Source: Tabrizicola thermarum
GTDB lineage: Bacteria; Pseudomonadota; Alphaproteobacteria; Rhodobacterales; Rhodobacteraceae
Direction: 5' to 3'
NCBI RefSeq assembly: GCF_003574395.1
Contig: NZ_QMJY01000013.1
Coordinates: forward strand, 310,001 to 374,000
Length of the DNA stretch: 64,000 nucleotides
The position numbers and the translations under genes were made by a program. The notes under the pieces were generated by a model. That model ran no database searches. It saw only the letters and a program-made list of their open reading frames with translations, and had not been told where the DNA came from. Positions 26,358 through 33,324 of the stretch are shown in pieces; within the stretch, counting starts at the first letter, position 1, and each line of letters opens with the position of its first letter.

Positions 26358-27698
26358 TCATCCAAGATCAAAGAATCGGTCCAGTTCCACATCCGGGACC
26401 TTGCGGCGAAACTCGTCGTACTGCGACTCCCGCGTGGCGGTGAACCCGTCCACGAAGCGGTCGCCCAGCCAGTCCCGCGCAAAGGCCGACCCGCGCAGCC
26501 GCGCGATCGCCTCGGGCATCGAGCGGGCAAAGTCGCGGTCGGGCGTCCGGGCATAGCCCGAGCCGATGACCTCCGGGTCCGGCTCGATCCTGCCCGATAT
26601 CCCCGCGATCCCCGCCGCCAGGGTCGCCGCCGTCGTGAGGTAAGGGTTCGTGTCCGACCCAGGCAGCCGGTTTTCCACCCTCAGCGACCCCGGATCATGC
26701 CCGACCAGCCGGAAACAGGTGGTGCGGTTTTCATAGCCCCAGGTCAGGCCGGGCGGCGCGAAGGTGCCGGGGGCAAAGCGCCGGTAACTGTTCACCGTGG
26801 GCTGGAAGATCAGCGTCATGTCCCCGACATAGGCCTGCAACCCGCCAAGGAAATGCCGGAACGTCTCGCTGACCCCGTTCTTCTGCGCCGCATCCCAGAA
26901 CACCGGCGCCCCCGCCTTGTCCTTCAGGCTCATGTGCAGGTGGATCGACTGGCTGTCCGCCGTCTCGCTCCAGCGCGGCATGAAGGTCACCGACTTGCCC
27001 TGCCGCAGGGCCAGCGCCCGCAGGAAGTTCTTCAGCAGCACCAGCTGGTCCGCCGGCTCCAGCCCGCCGCCCGCCCCGATGCAGGCCTCCATGAACCCCG
27101 CGCCGATCTCTTCATGCATCTTGGCCAGATCGACCCTCAACGGCTCGCAGATCGCCGCCAGAGCCTCGTACCATTCCGTCTGCACCGCCTGATACAGGAT
27201 CAGATCGTGGCTGGCATGCTGGGTCGCGGGCTTGAGATTGCGGTAGCCCTTCGCCCTGGCACTTTCCGGGGTCTCGTCGAACAGCGTGTATTCCAGCTCC
27301 ATCCCGTATTTCGGGAAGAACCCCGCCTCTGCCGCCCGCGTCAGCACCTTCGACAGGATCGACCGGGGGCACAGCTCCGCCGAGGCCCCGGAGAAATTCG
27401 ACAGCACCAGCAGGTCATGCCCCGGCTTCGACCACGGCATCCGCCGCACGCTGGCCGGGTCCAGCACCAGCGGATCGTCGTGGAAATCGCCTGCGTCGTC
27501 ATTCACCCCCGGCAGGTTCAGAAACACATCCGTCGGGTCCAGCGCCAGCTGCGCCGGGGCCATGCCCATCCCGGCCCTGACAATCCCGCGCAGGCTGCTC
27601 ACCGACACCATCTGCCCGCGCAACAGACCGTTGGTATCCGTCATCGCCACCGTGGCAAAGCGGCTGCCGGGATCGGCCAGATAGTCGTCAAGCGTCAT
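26358..27698 (-). CDS. Glutamine synthetase family protein (gamma-glutamyl-amide ligase type)
   Basis: A 446-residue member of the glutamine synthetase superfamily, shorter and more divergent than GlnA and nearer to PuuA/GlnT-type enzymes that join glutamate to an organic amine using ATP. Metal and ATP motifs are visible: GMELEYTLF at 132-140, the SIHLHMSL histidine segment, NSYRRFAPG, and the C-terminal ENRLPGSDTNPYL. It is therefore probably catalytic. Its start overlaps the end of the TetR gene by 11 bases and its stop is four bases from the flavin reductase. The amine substrate is unknown. Confidence 0.87.
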   Translation of the reverse strand: MTLDDYLADPGSRFATVAMTDTNGLLRGQMVSVSSLRGIVRAGMGMAPAQLALDPTDVFLNLPGVNDDAGDFHDDPLVLDPASVRRMPWSKPGHDLLVLSNFSGASAELCPRSILSKVLTRAAEAGFFPKYGMELEYTLFDETPESARAKGYRNLKPATQHASHDLILYQAVQTEWYEALAAICEPLRVDLAKMHEEIGAGFMEACIGAGGGLEPADQLVLLKNFLRALALRQGKSVTFMPRWSETADSQSIHLHMSLKDKAGAPVFWDAAQKNGVSETFRHFLGGLQAYVGDMTLIFQPTVNSYRRFAPGTFAPPGLTWGYENRTTCFRLVGHDPGSLRVENRLPGSDTNPYLTTAATLAAGIAGISGRIEPDPEVIGSGYARTPDRDFARSMPEAIARLRGSAFARDWLGDRFVDGFTATRESQYDEFRRKVPDVELDRFFDLG

Positions 27699-28368
27699 GT
27701 CTCACCTGTTGCGAAGGGGCGCTTGCCAGCGCTTCGAGTTGGTGCAGGTCCGGCGCGGGGGCCGTCGAATAGGCCTTCAGGAACACCCGCAGGCCGTTCG
27801 TGATATAGCGATGCAGCGTCGCCCGGTCGGGCAGGGCATCGGGCATGTACAATGCCTGCGTCCGGGGCGCCGACAGGATCAGACCCCACAGGTCCTGCGC
27901 CGCCAGTTCCGCATCCTCGAACGCCAGCCGCCCGGCGCGGCGCTGGCTGTCCAGATAGCGCATGATCCCGCGCAACAGATGGTCGGGGCCGGATGCCTGA
28001 TAGGCCCGGCCGATTTCCGGAAACCGCTGCACCTCGCCGATGATAAGCCGCGCCAGCGCCAGCATTTCGGGCCGCATCACCGTGTCGGCATAGGCCCAGG
28101 CAAAGACCAAGAGGTCCGCCACCATGTCGCCCGAGGGATGCTCGAACACGTCCAGCATCACGTCGCGCTTGCCCAGCATCATCGCCTGGAACAGGCTCTC
28201 CTTCGACGGGAAGTAGCTGTAAAGCGTGGGCTTCGTCACCCCTGCCTCGGCCGCCACCGCATCCATCGAGGCGCCCGTGTAGCCCTGCGCCGCAAAGACC
28301 TTCAGCGCCGCATCCAGGATCGCCCGTTCCCGGTTCAGCCGGTTCTGCTGGCGACGCGAGCCGGTCAC
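27688..28368 (-). CDS. TetR family transcriptional regulator of the catabolic operon
   Basis: A 226-residue TetR repressor. The DNA-binding part is ERAILDAALKVFAAQGYTG and then VTKPTLYSYFPSKESLF, covering residues 13-60. The C-terminal domain is the AcrR-type ligand pocket. It starts with GTG whose A-adjacent bases overlap the stop of the upstream hydrolase (GTGA), and its end overlaps the GS-like gene by 11 bases. It is thus embedded in the operon and probably controls it by negative feedback. A palindrome at 32228-32243 is a candidate operator. Confidence 0.9.
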   Translation of the reverse strand: MTGSRRQQNRLNRERAILDAALKVFAAQGYTGASMDAVAAEAGVTKPTLYSYFPSKESLFQAMMLGKRDVMLDVFEHPSGDMVADLLVFAWAYADTVMRPEMLALARLIIGEVQRFPEIGRAYQASGPDHLLRGIMRYLDSQRRAGRLAFEDAELAAQDLWGLILSAPRTQALYMPDALPDRATLHRYITNGLRVFLKAYSTAPAPDLHQLEALASAPSQQVRHDA

Positions 28369-29798
28369 GGCAGCCGCCCCAGCAGGTCCAGAAGCGGGCG
28401 GTTGTAGGCCGCGGGTGCCTCCACATTGCAGACATGGCCTGCGCCTGCAATCACCTCGAACCGCACATCCGGCCGGGGCGCCATGTCCCAGATGCGCCCG
28501 GCGATGCCGCGAATCTCGGCCGGCGGCGCGAGGCGGTCATGTTCCCCGGTCATCAGCAAGACGGGCATCGTCAGACGGGAAAAGTCGAACCGCTCCAACG
28601 GGTTGGTAAAGCAGGTCAGGGCATCGCGGTAGGTTGCGGCGGGGATGGCGGCCATGCTGTCGAACAACCTCTGCCGCACCGCCTCTGACGCGCCGGGGCT
28701 TGCCAGCACCTTCACCACGGCGGGCGCAAAATCGGCCGGGGTCTGCCCCGCGTTCAACGGCACCTCGCGGCTGACCCGGAACGCCTCGCGCTCGTCCGGC
28801 CCCGCCTCGGACATGCCGGTGCAGCCGCCGGACAGGACCAGAGCGTCCAGCATCTCGGGATGCCGCATGGCAAAGGAGGTTGCGATCCACGACCCGTAGG
28901 ACAGCCCCACCAGCACCAGCCGCTTTGCCCCCAGCCTTTCCGCCACCCGCAGGATATCGGCGCAATAGTCGTCCACCGTGGACTGCCGCGCGCCCAGCGA
29001 GCTGTCGCCATAGCCCCGCAGATCCAGCGCCGCCGCTCGCATCACGCCGCCCACCGCGCGCAACTGATCCTCCCAGTTCGACCGCCCGCCGCCGATCCCG
29101 TGCAGGAACAGGCACAGTCGCCCGCCTGGCGCGTCCCCCCCACCCCCCTCCCCTCCCCACAGGGGGGAGGGGAGGCGCGCAGCGGATGCCGCAGCGCCGG
29201 ACCCCGAAAGCCGGGAGCCTCCCTCCCCCCGCGTGGGGGAGGGAGGGGGTGGGGGGGCGGCGATGGACAGGGCCAGCCGGGGCAGATCGTCGAAGACGCG
29301 CGTCTCCAGCCGGACCCCCGCGTCCGGGCCTGATGCATCTCCCTCTCGCCCGGGGCGCAAGGGTTGGGGAAAGGGTATCGCCGCCGCGTCACCCAGCGCC
29401 GCGATGCCCGCTTCGAAAACCCTTTTCGTCCCCTCGCAGATCGCCCCCAGCCGCGCCGCCGGCGCGCGCACTGTCGCGGTCCAGCCGACCACCGACCCGC
29501 GCGCCTCGGCCGGGCTCACCGTCACCCGCGCATCATAAGCCTCGCAATCGCGGATGCCCTCCAGATGGGTATAGCCCAGCACACGGTCGCTGTCGGAAAA
29601 GTAGGTCAGCTGCTCACGGTAGGTCGTATCCTCGCCCGCGACCGTAAAGGCCCGAATGCGCGCCCCCTTCGCCCCCCGCTCCTCGCGGATCGTCGCCACC
29701 CACGGATGCCAGGCCCCGCTGAAATCGCGCACGACCCGCCACACGTCCTCCGGCGCACGGGGCACATGTCCCTGAACCTGGATTATCTCCCGCCCCAT
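28365..29798 (-). CDS. SRPBCC domain fused to alpha/beta hydrolase, with in-frame repeat insertion
   Basis: A 477-residue fusion. Residues 1-145 form an SRPBCC (polyketide cyclase/START-like) domain. The alpha/beta hydrolase begins near residue 163. It has oxyanion motif HGIGG (233-237), nucleophile Ser300 in GLSYG, acid Asp421 in GEHD and His455 in GAGH, so the triad is complete. Residues 181-222 are a low-complexity stretch (PPPPPSPTRGEGGSRL, then LPSPLWGGEGGGG) encoded by a palindromic DNA repeat that interrupts the hydrolase between its first strands. Both ends overlap neighbours by ATGA/GTGA. It may cleave an amide or C-C bond in the ring-degradation product, as NicD does in nicotinate catabolism. 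Confidence 0.85.
   Translation of the reverse strand: MGREIIQVQGHVPRAPEDVWRVVRDFSGAWHPWVATIREERGAKGARIRAFTVAGEDTTYREQLTYFSDSDRVLGYTHLEGIRDCEAYDARVTVSPAEARGSVVGWTATVRAPAARLGAICEGTKRVFEAGIAALGDAAAIPFPQPLRPGREGDASGPDAGVRLETRVFDDLPRLALSIAAPPPPPSPTRGEGGSRLSGSGAAASAARLPSPLWGGEGGGGDAPGGRLCLFLHGIGGGRSNWEDQLRAVGGVMRAAALDLRGYGDSSLGARQSTVDDYCADILRVAERLGAKRLVLVGLSYGSWIATSFAMRHPEMLDALVLSGGCTGMSEAGPDEREAFRVSREVPLNAGQTPADFAPAVVKVLASPGASEAVRQRLFDSMAAIPAATYRDALTCFTNPLERFDFSRLTMPVLLMTGEHDRLAPPAEIRGIAGRIWDMAPRPDVRFEVIAGAGHVCNVEAPAAYNRPLLDLLGRLP
29134..29260. repeat. Palindromic repeat inserted in the hydrolase coding sequence
   Basis: About 127 bases made of two inverted, roughly 42-base units. Each folds into a C/G-rich hairpin (CCTCCCCTCCCC...GGGGAGGGGAGG on the left, CTCCCTCCCCC...GGGGGAGGGAG on the right) and each has an outer CCCCCCCACCCCC box. 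Between them is a short core, GCAGCGGATGCCGCAGCGCC. The element keeps the reading frame open. This kind of translation (SPTRGEGG, PLWGGEGGG) is familiar from repetitive palindromes in alphaproteobacterial genomes. Confidence 0.75.
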
Positions 29799-31138
29799 CA
29801 GCGCAGCGCCTTCAGGGACCCGCTGTCCCCCCGCCACAGGGAATTGCGCGCGCCGCCCTCATCGCCGGGGGCGCTGTCCAACTCGTCCATCTCGTACAGC
29901 GCCAGCACCCCGATGTAATCCTCCATGATTTCCGAGGTATAGGGCAACATCAACGCCCCGCAGCGGCTGTCGCGATACATCCGCTCCAGCGGCAGAGACT
30001 TCAGCATCGACTGCCCGCCGCAGGTGCGGATCGCCAGGGCGGTGATCTCCTGCACGCCCTCCATCACGTTGTACTGCGCCGCATACATCCGCATCACCTC
30101 GGCCTTGGACGGCATCCCCTTCGCCTCGGAAAACGCCTGCCACCACAGCGCCCGCATGTTCGCCAGCCGGGCATACATCTTGCTGACCGCCACCCGCTTG
30201 GTCGCATACATCCGCCGGTCGATCGGCGGCTGGCCCGGCACCAGGCCCTTCAGATAGGCGATGGTGAAGTCATAGGCCCCCTGCGCCACGCCCATGTAGG
30301 TGGGCGAAAGCGTCGCCATCATGTGCGGCCAGTTCGGCAGGGTCTTGCCGAAGATGCCGCGAGGCATCAGCAGGTCGTCCTTGGTGGCGAAAACGTCTTT
30401 CAGAATGAGATCCCGGCTGTTCGTCCCCCGCATCCCCAGCGGGTCCCAGTCCCCCTTCACCGTCAGACCCGGCGCATCCTTGTGGACCACGAACAGCATC
30501 GTGTCCTCGTGCCGGGGCTCCTGCCCTTCAAAGACCTCCGTGCAGACGATGGTGTAGTAGTCGCAATACCCCGCCAGCGAGGCGAACTTCTTGAACCCGT
30601 TGATCCTCCAGCCGCCCTCGACCGCGCGGCACTGGGTCTGGTTCGGCTTCGAGGTCCAGTTCTGCCCGCCCTCGGATATGGGCTGCGAATAGATCGCCCG
30701 CTCCTTCATCGCCCGGGTGAACTGCCGCGCCCGCAGCGGCGCAAACTCCGCCCGCTCGGCCTCGGTCAGGTTCGGCATGTCATACATGAACCGCGACCAG
30801 GCCATGGACGAGTTGTGCATGTTGAAGGTCAGCGCCGTCGCCCCGCAGTACTTGGCGATCTCGGCGCCCACCATGGCATATTCGCCCATGGAAAAGCCCC
30901 AGCCGCCGAACTCCTCGGGGATCGACAGGCCCAGGAACCCCGCCTCTGCCAGATCGCGGTAATTCGCCTCCGGAAACGACGCCTCGTCATCCACCGCCTT
31001 CGCCCGCGCGGCAAAGACCGGCCCCATCGCGTTGATCTTCCGCATCGCCTCGGCCACCTCGGGCCGGACGCGCGTCATGTCGTAGTAATCGGCGGGCATG
31101 CTCATCGGCATCGCGGCAACGGGGGTTTGCACGTTCAT
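29798..31138 (-). CDS. Acyl-CoA dehydrogenase-fold flavoprotein lacking the catalytic Glu, probable monooxygenase
   Basis: A 446-residue protein with the acyl-CoA dehydrogenase fold: N-terminal helical domain with YRDLAEAGFLGLSIPEEFGGWG, middle segment GFKKFASLAGYCDYYTIV, C-terminal domain with IRTCGGQSMLKSLPLERMYRD. In dehydrogenases the C-terminal motif continues to the base in YEGT. Here RDSRCGALMLPYTSEI places Leu398 at that position, so it should not be a normal dehydrogenase. Flavin-dependent monooxygenases such as DszC share this fold without the Glu. Two flavin reductases in the operon support that role. ATGA overlaps on both sides show tight coupling to the NicX-like and hydrolase genes. 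Confidence 0.82.
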   Translation of the reverse strand: MNVQTPVAAMPMSMPADYYDMTRVRPEVAEAMRKINAMGPVFAARAKAVDDEASFPEANYRDLAEAGFLGLSIPEEFGGWGFSMGEYAMVGAEIAKYCGATALTFNMHNSSMAWSRFMYDMPNLTEAERAEFAPLRARQFTRAMKERAIYSQPISEGGQNWTSKPNQTQCRAVEGGWRINGFKKFASLAGYCDYYTIVCTEVFEGQEPRHEDTMLFVVHKDAPGLTVKGDWDPLGMRGTNSRDLILKDVFATKDDLLMPRGIFGKTLPNWPHMMATLSPTYMGVAQGAYDFTIAYLKGLVPGQPPIDRRMYATKRVAVSKMYARLANMRALWWQAFSEAKGMPSKAEVMRMYAAQYNVMEGVQEITALAIRTCGGQSMLKSLPLERMYRDSRCGALMLPYTSEIMEDYIGVLALYEMDELDSAPGDEGGARNSLWRGDSGSLKALR

Positions 31139-32187
31139 GGGGCAAGCTCTCCTTGCAGAACGCCGTCCTTCACGACGACGCGCCCGTCGAGGGCGATGGT
31201 GCAGTTGCGCATCGGCAAATCGAAATGGCCCAGGGTGTAGCGCCCGGCATACTGGTTCGCGCCCGTGGACCACAGGAACGACCCGGCGATGGCCCGGAAC
31301 TCCACCGCCTGCATGTCGCGCTTGTCATACATGGCGGCGCTGACCCATGTCGCGCCGGGGTTCATCCCCCAGCCGACATGGCTGATCCCATAGGCGTTCC
31401 GGTCGCCCCAGGCCTCCAGGTATTCGCGGAAATGCAGCGCATCGATCCCGTCGCCCCTGATCGCGGTGACGAAGTCGTTCTCGATGGTGACATCGATCCG
31501 GCTGGTCAGGACGGTCTTGAAGGTCAGGTTCATGTCGCCCACCCCCATCACGATCCGCCCGTTCACCGCGTTCTGCCCCGGAAAAGCCAGGCACAGCCCC
31601 CCCGGCCAATGCGCCACCGACCCCGGAGCCGTCCCGAACCCCGCCGTCCCGCCACAGGGCGCGCCGCGCAGGTCCACCACCAGATCGGTGCCCAGGGCCG
31701 AAGTCACCCGCATCTCCGACGCCTCGCGCAACATCTGGATACCCAGCTGAACCTTCGGCCCGTGTTCCGCCTTCGGCTCGGTCCGCTCCAGGATCTCGGG
31801 ATGCTCGTTGGTGATGACCAAGAGCCGCGTCCGCCCCGCCGCCTCGATCTCCGGCCACTCGGGCGCGTGGATCAGCCCCTCCACCGTGCAATCGACGATC
31901 ACGTCAACCAGCTTCAGCGCCTCGATCACCGCGCGGTTGCCCTGGATCGCCCAGCTGGTGCCGGTGGATTTGACCGGGACAGGGGCCGTCTGCACCGGGG
32001 TCGGCATCTGGATCATGCAGAACTCGGCCCCCAGGTCATAGGCCGCCAACTCGCACAGATGGACCAGCACGGGCCGCGACTGGGTTTCGGACAGGATGGC
32101 AATCGGAGTGCCCTTGCCGATCCCGTTCAGCGCCAACACCCGGCGAAAGGCCGCCAGCCATTTGCCTTCGACGCGCTCCTGCAGCAT
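31135..32187 (-). CDS. NicX-like protein (2,5-dihydroxypyridine dioxygenase / M29 family)
   Basis: A 350-residue protein of the family that contains 2,5-dihydroxypyridine 5,6-dioxygenase (NicX) and M29-type aminopeptidases. The C-terminal third is very close to NicX from memory: AYGISHVGWGMNP, DMQAVEFRAIAGSFLWSTG and HFDLPMRNCTI. His270 (GISH), His321 and Asp323 (HFD) correspond to NicX iron-ligand positions, so an Fe(II) ring-opening dioxygenase is more likely than a peptidase. The start at 32187 is the ATG after AACGGGGAAAACGCG; a longer frame upstream runs through a palindromic operator and is rejected. Ring substrate unknown. Confidence 0.8.
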   Translation of the reverse strand: MLQERVEGKWLAAFRRVLALNGIGKGTPIAILSETQSRPVLVHLCELAAYDLGAEFCMIQMPTPVQTAPVPVKSTGTSWAIQGNRAVIEALKLVDVIVDCTVEGLIHAPEWPEIEAAGRTRLLVITNEHPEILERTEPKAEHGPKVQLGIQMLREASEMRVTSALGTDLVVDLRGAPCGGTAGFGTAPGSVAHWPGGLCLAFPGQNAVNGRIVMGVGDMNLTFKTVLTSRIDVTIENDFVTAIRGDGIDALHFREYLEAWGDRNAYGISHVGWGMNPGATWVSAAMYDKRDMQAVEFRAIAGSFLWSTGANQYAGRYTLGHFDLPMRNCTIALDGRVVVKDGVLQGELAP

Positions 32188-32227
32188 CGCGTTTTCCCCG
32201 TTGACGATTCGCGGCTTTGCGAATTTC

Positions 32228-32243
32228 TTTACTTGTGAGTAAA
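32228..32243. promoter_or_regulatory. Perfect 16-bp palindrome upstream of the NicX-like gene
   Basis: TTTACT-TGTG-AGTAAA: six-base arms match exactly around a four-base spacer. It sits 41-56 bases upstream of the NicX-like start codon, where a promoter would lie, within the 129-base gap that separates the first flavin reductase from the rest of the cluster. It is a good candidate operator for the TetR protein encoded downstream in the same cluster. Site seen directly; regulator inferred. Confidence 0.55.
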
Positions 32244-32316
32244 GGTTCGCGAGCCTGCGACATTCTGTCAACCGAAGTTTCGCAAATCCCGCGAGTTTCG
32301 ATAAACCCTTGCCGCC

Positions 32317-32949
32317 TCAGACCTTTCCCTCGGCCTTCAGCCCGGCCCAGGTCGGGCGCGGCAGGTCAAAGCGGTCGTGGGTGCGGATGTATTCCGCCCC
32401 GAAACTGCGGGCGACAAGGTCCAGCGCGTCGGTGTCGACATGCGCGCGCTCGGGGTTTTTCAGATAGGCGTCGTCGATATGCACCGCCAGCACCCGGCCG
32501 ATCACCACGGTCTGACACGGCCCCGTCACCACCGACGACAGCGCCCGACACTCGAAGGCCACCGGGCTGTCCGCGATCCGGGGCGGCACGACATGCGCGC
32601 TCGGCAGCACCGCCAACCCGGCCAAGGCCAGCTCGTCCACCCCGCGCGGGGCGTCCGCCGAGGTCAGGTTCATCGCGGCGACCAGCCGCTCCGGCACCAG
32701 GTTCACCACGAACTCTCCGGTCTCCAGGATGTTCAGCGCGGTGTCCTTGAACCCCCTGCCAGGGGCTGCCATCAGGCCCAGCGCCACGGTCGGCGGGGCC
32801 GATCCCATGACGTTGAAAAAGGAATAGGGTGCTCCGTTCACGCCTTGCGCGCCCTGCGTCACCACCCAGGCGATGGGCCGGGGAATCACCGTCGCGGCCA
32901 GCAGCTTGTAGGCGATGGCTTCCGGCACCTGATCCAGATCGTAGCGCAT
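32317..32949 (-). CDS. Flavin reductase family protein (cluster copy A)
   Basis: A 210-residue FMN-binding split-barrel protein of the DIM6/NTAB-type flavin reductase group, longer than copy B and only distantly related to it. Diagnostic segments are KLLAATVIPRPIAWVVTQG, NGAPYSFFNVMGSAPPTV, KDTALNILETGEFVVNLV and MNLTSADAPRGVDELALAG. GGGAGG precedes the start. It is the first gene of the minus-strand cluster, 129 bases before the NicX-like gene. It may reduce flavin for the acyl-CoA-dehydrogenase-fold protein, or itself act on a substrate. Confidence 0.85.
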   Translation of the reverse strand: MRYDLDQVPEAIAYKLLAATVIPRPIAWVVTQGAQGVNGAPYSFFNVMGSAPPTVALGLMAAPGRGFKDTALNILETGEFVVNLVPERLVAAMNLTSADAPRGVDELALAGLAVLPSAHVVPPRIADSPVAFECRALSSVVTGPCQTVVIGRVLAVHIDDAYLKNPERAHVDTDALDLVARSFGAEYIRTHDRFDLPRPTWAGLKAEGKV

Positions 32950-33091
32950 CAGACCTCCCTCGCTGCCGGTTTGGCTTGAGTGTCCACCCCCGGTGCGAAC
33001 ACATCGGGCCGGGCATAATGCCCCGTCACGTCGAAATCAAACCTTGCCCGCATCACCTCGGCCGGGTCGATCTGCGCCCACCCCTTCCGGC

Positions 33092-33247
33092 GTGCCCAGA
33101 GGCTCGGACCTCAGCCAGTATTCCCGGCGCGACTTCGACTACATCGCAAAACTGATGAACGACCGACCCCGAAAGACCCTCGGCTGGCGAACCCCAGCCG
33201 AAGCCTTCGCCGAGGAAATCGCAAAAAGCGTTGCAATTGGAACTTGA
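33092..33247 (+). pseudogene. IS30 family transposase remnant (C-terminal end)
   Basis: Fifty codons read PRGSDLSQYSRRDFDYIAKL, then NDRPRKTLGWRTPAEAF, which is the distinctive C-terminus of IS30-type transposases (PRGTDLS, N-x-RPRKTLG-x-TPAE). The upstream DDE domain is missing and the preceding frame shows no transposase similarity, so this is a decayed fragment. No terminal inverted repeats were identified. It ends immediately before the 72-bp dispersed repeat. Confidence 0.85.
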
Positions 33248-33248
33248 G

Positions 33249-33320
33249 TTAACCAATCCCTAACGTCCACAGCTAACCCATTGAAATCCTTTGCGGCCTC
33301 CACCGCGCCGCGCGCGGCGC
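33249..33320 (-). repeat. 72-bp dispersed repeat, copy A
   Basis: Begins TTAACCAATCCCTAACG and ends with the palindrome GCGCCGCGCGCGGCGC (plus-strand reading). The copy at 42213-42284 is in opposite orientation and differs at five of 72 positions. In both cases the GC-rich palindrome sits just after the stop codon of a gene (acuI here), so the element follows genes in the same relative orientation. Confidence 0.85.
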
Positions 33321-33324
33321 GGGC

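Larger units (their letters stand above)
32950..33324. other. Intergenic region with IS30 remnant and dispersed repeat
   Basis: The 375 bases between the flavin reductase start and the acuI stop contain no complete gene. From the flavin reductase outward there is its promoter region, then a broken IS30-type transposase end (33092-33247), then a 72-bp repeat (33249-33320) that stops four bases before the acuI stop codon. Confidence 0.7.

Noticed and set aside
28965-29260. Two separate genes for the SRPBCC and hydrolase domains
   Set aside because: The frame is continuous and no ribosome-binding site or start precedes the hydrolase part. The repeat lies inside the hydrolase fold, after its first strands, so the fusion predates the insertion.
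31135-32187. Reading the NicX-like protein as a leucyl aminopeptidase
   Set aside because: The C-terminal GISHVGWG and HFDLPMRN segments and metal ligands fit 2,5-dihydroxypyridine dioxygenase better, and the neighbours are oxidative enzymes. A peptidase role is not fully excluded.
33092-33247. A complete IS30 element
   Set aside because: Only the transposase C-terminus is present, the DDE domain is missing and no terminal inverted repeats were found.
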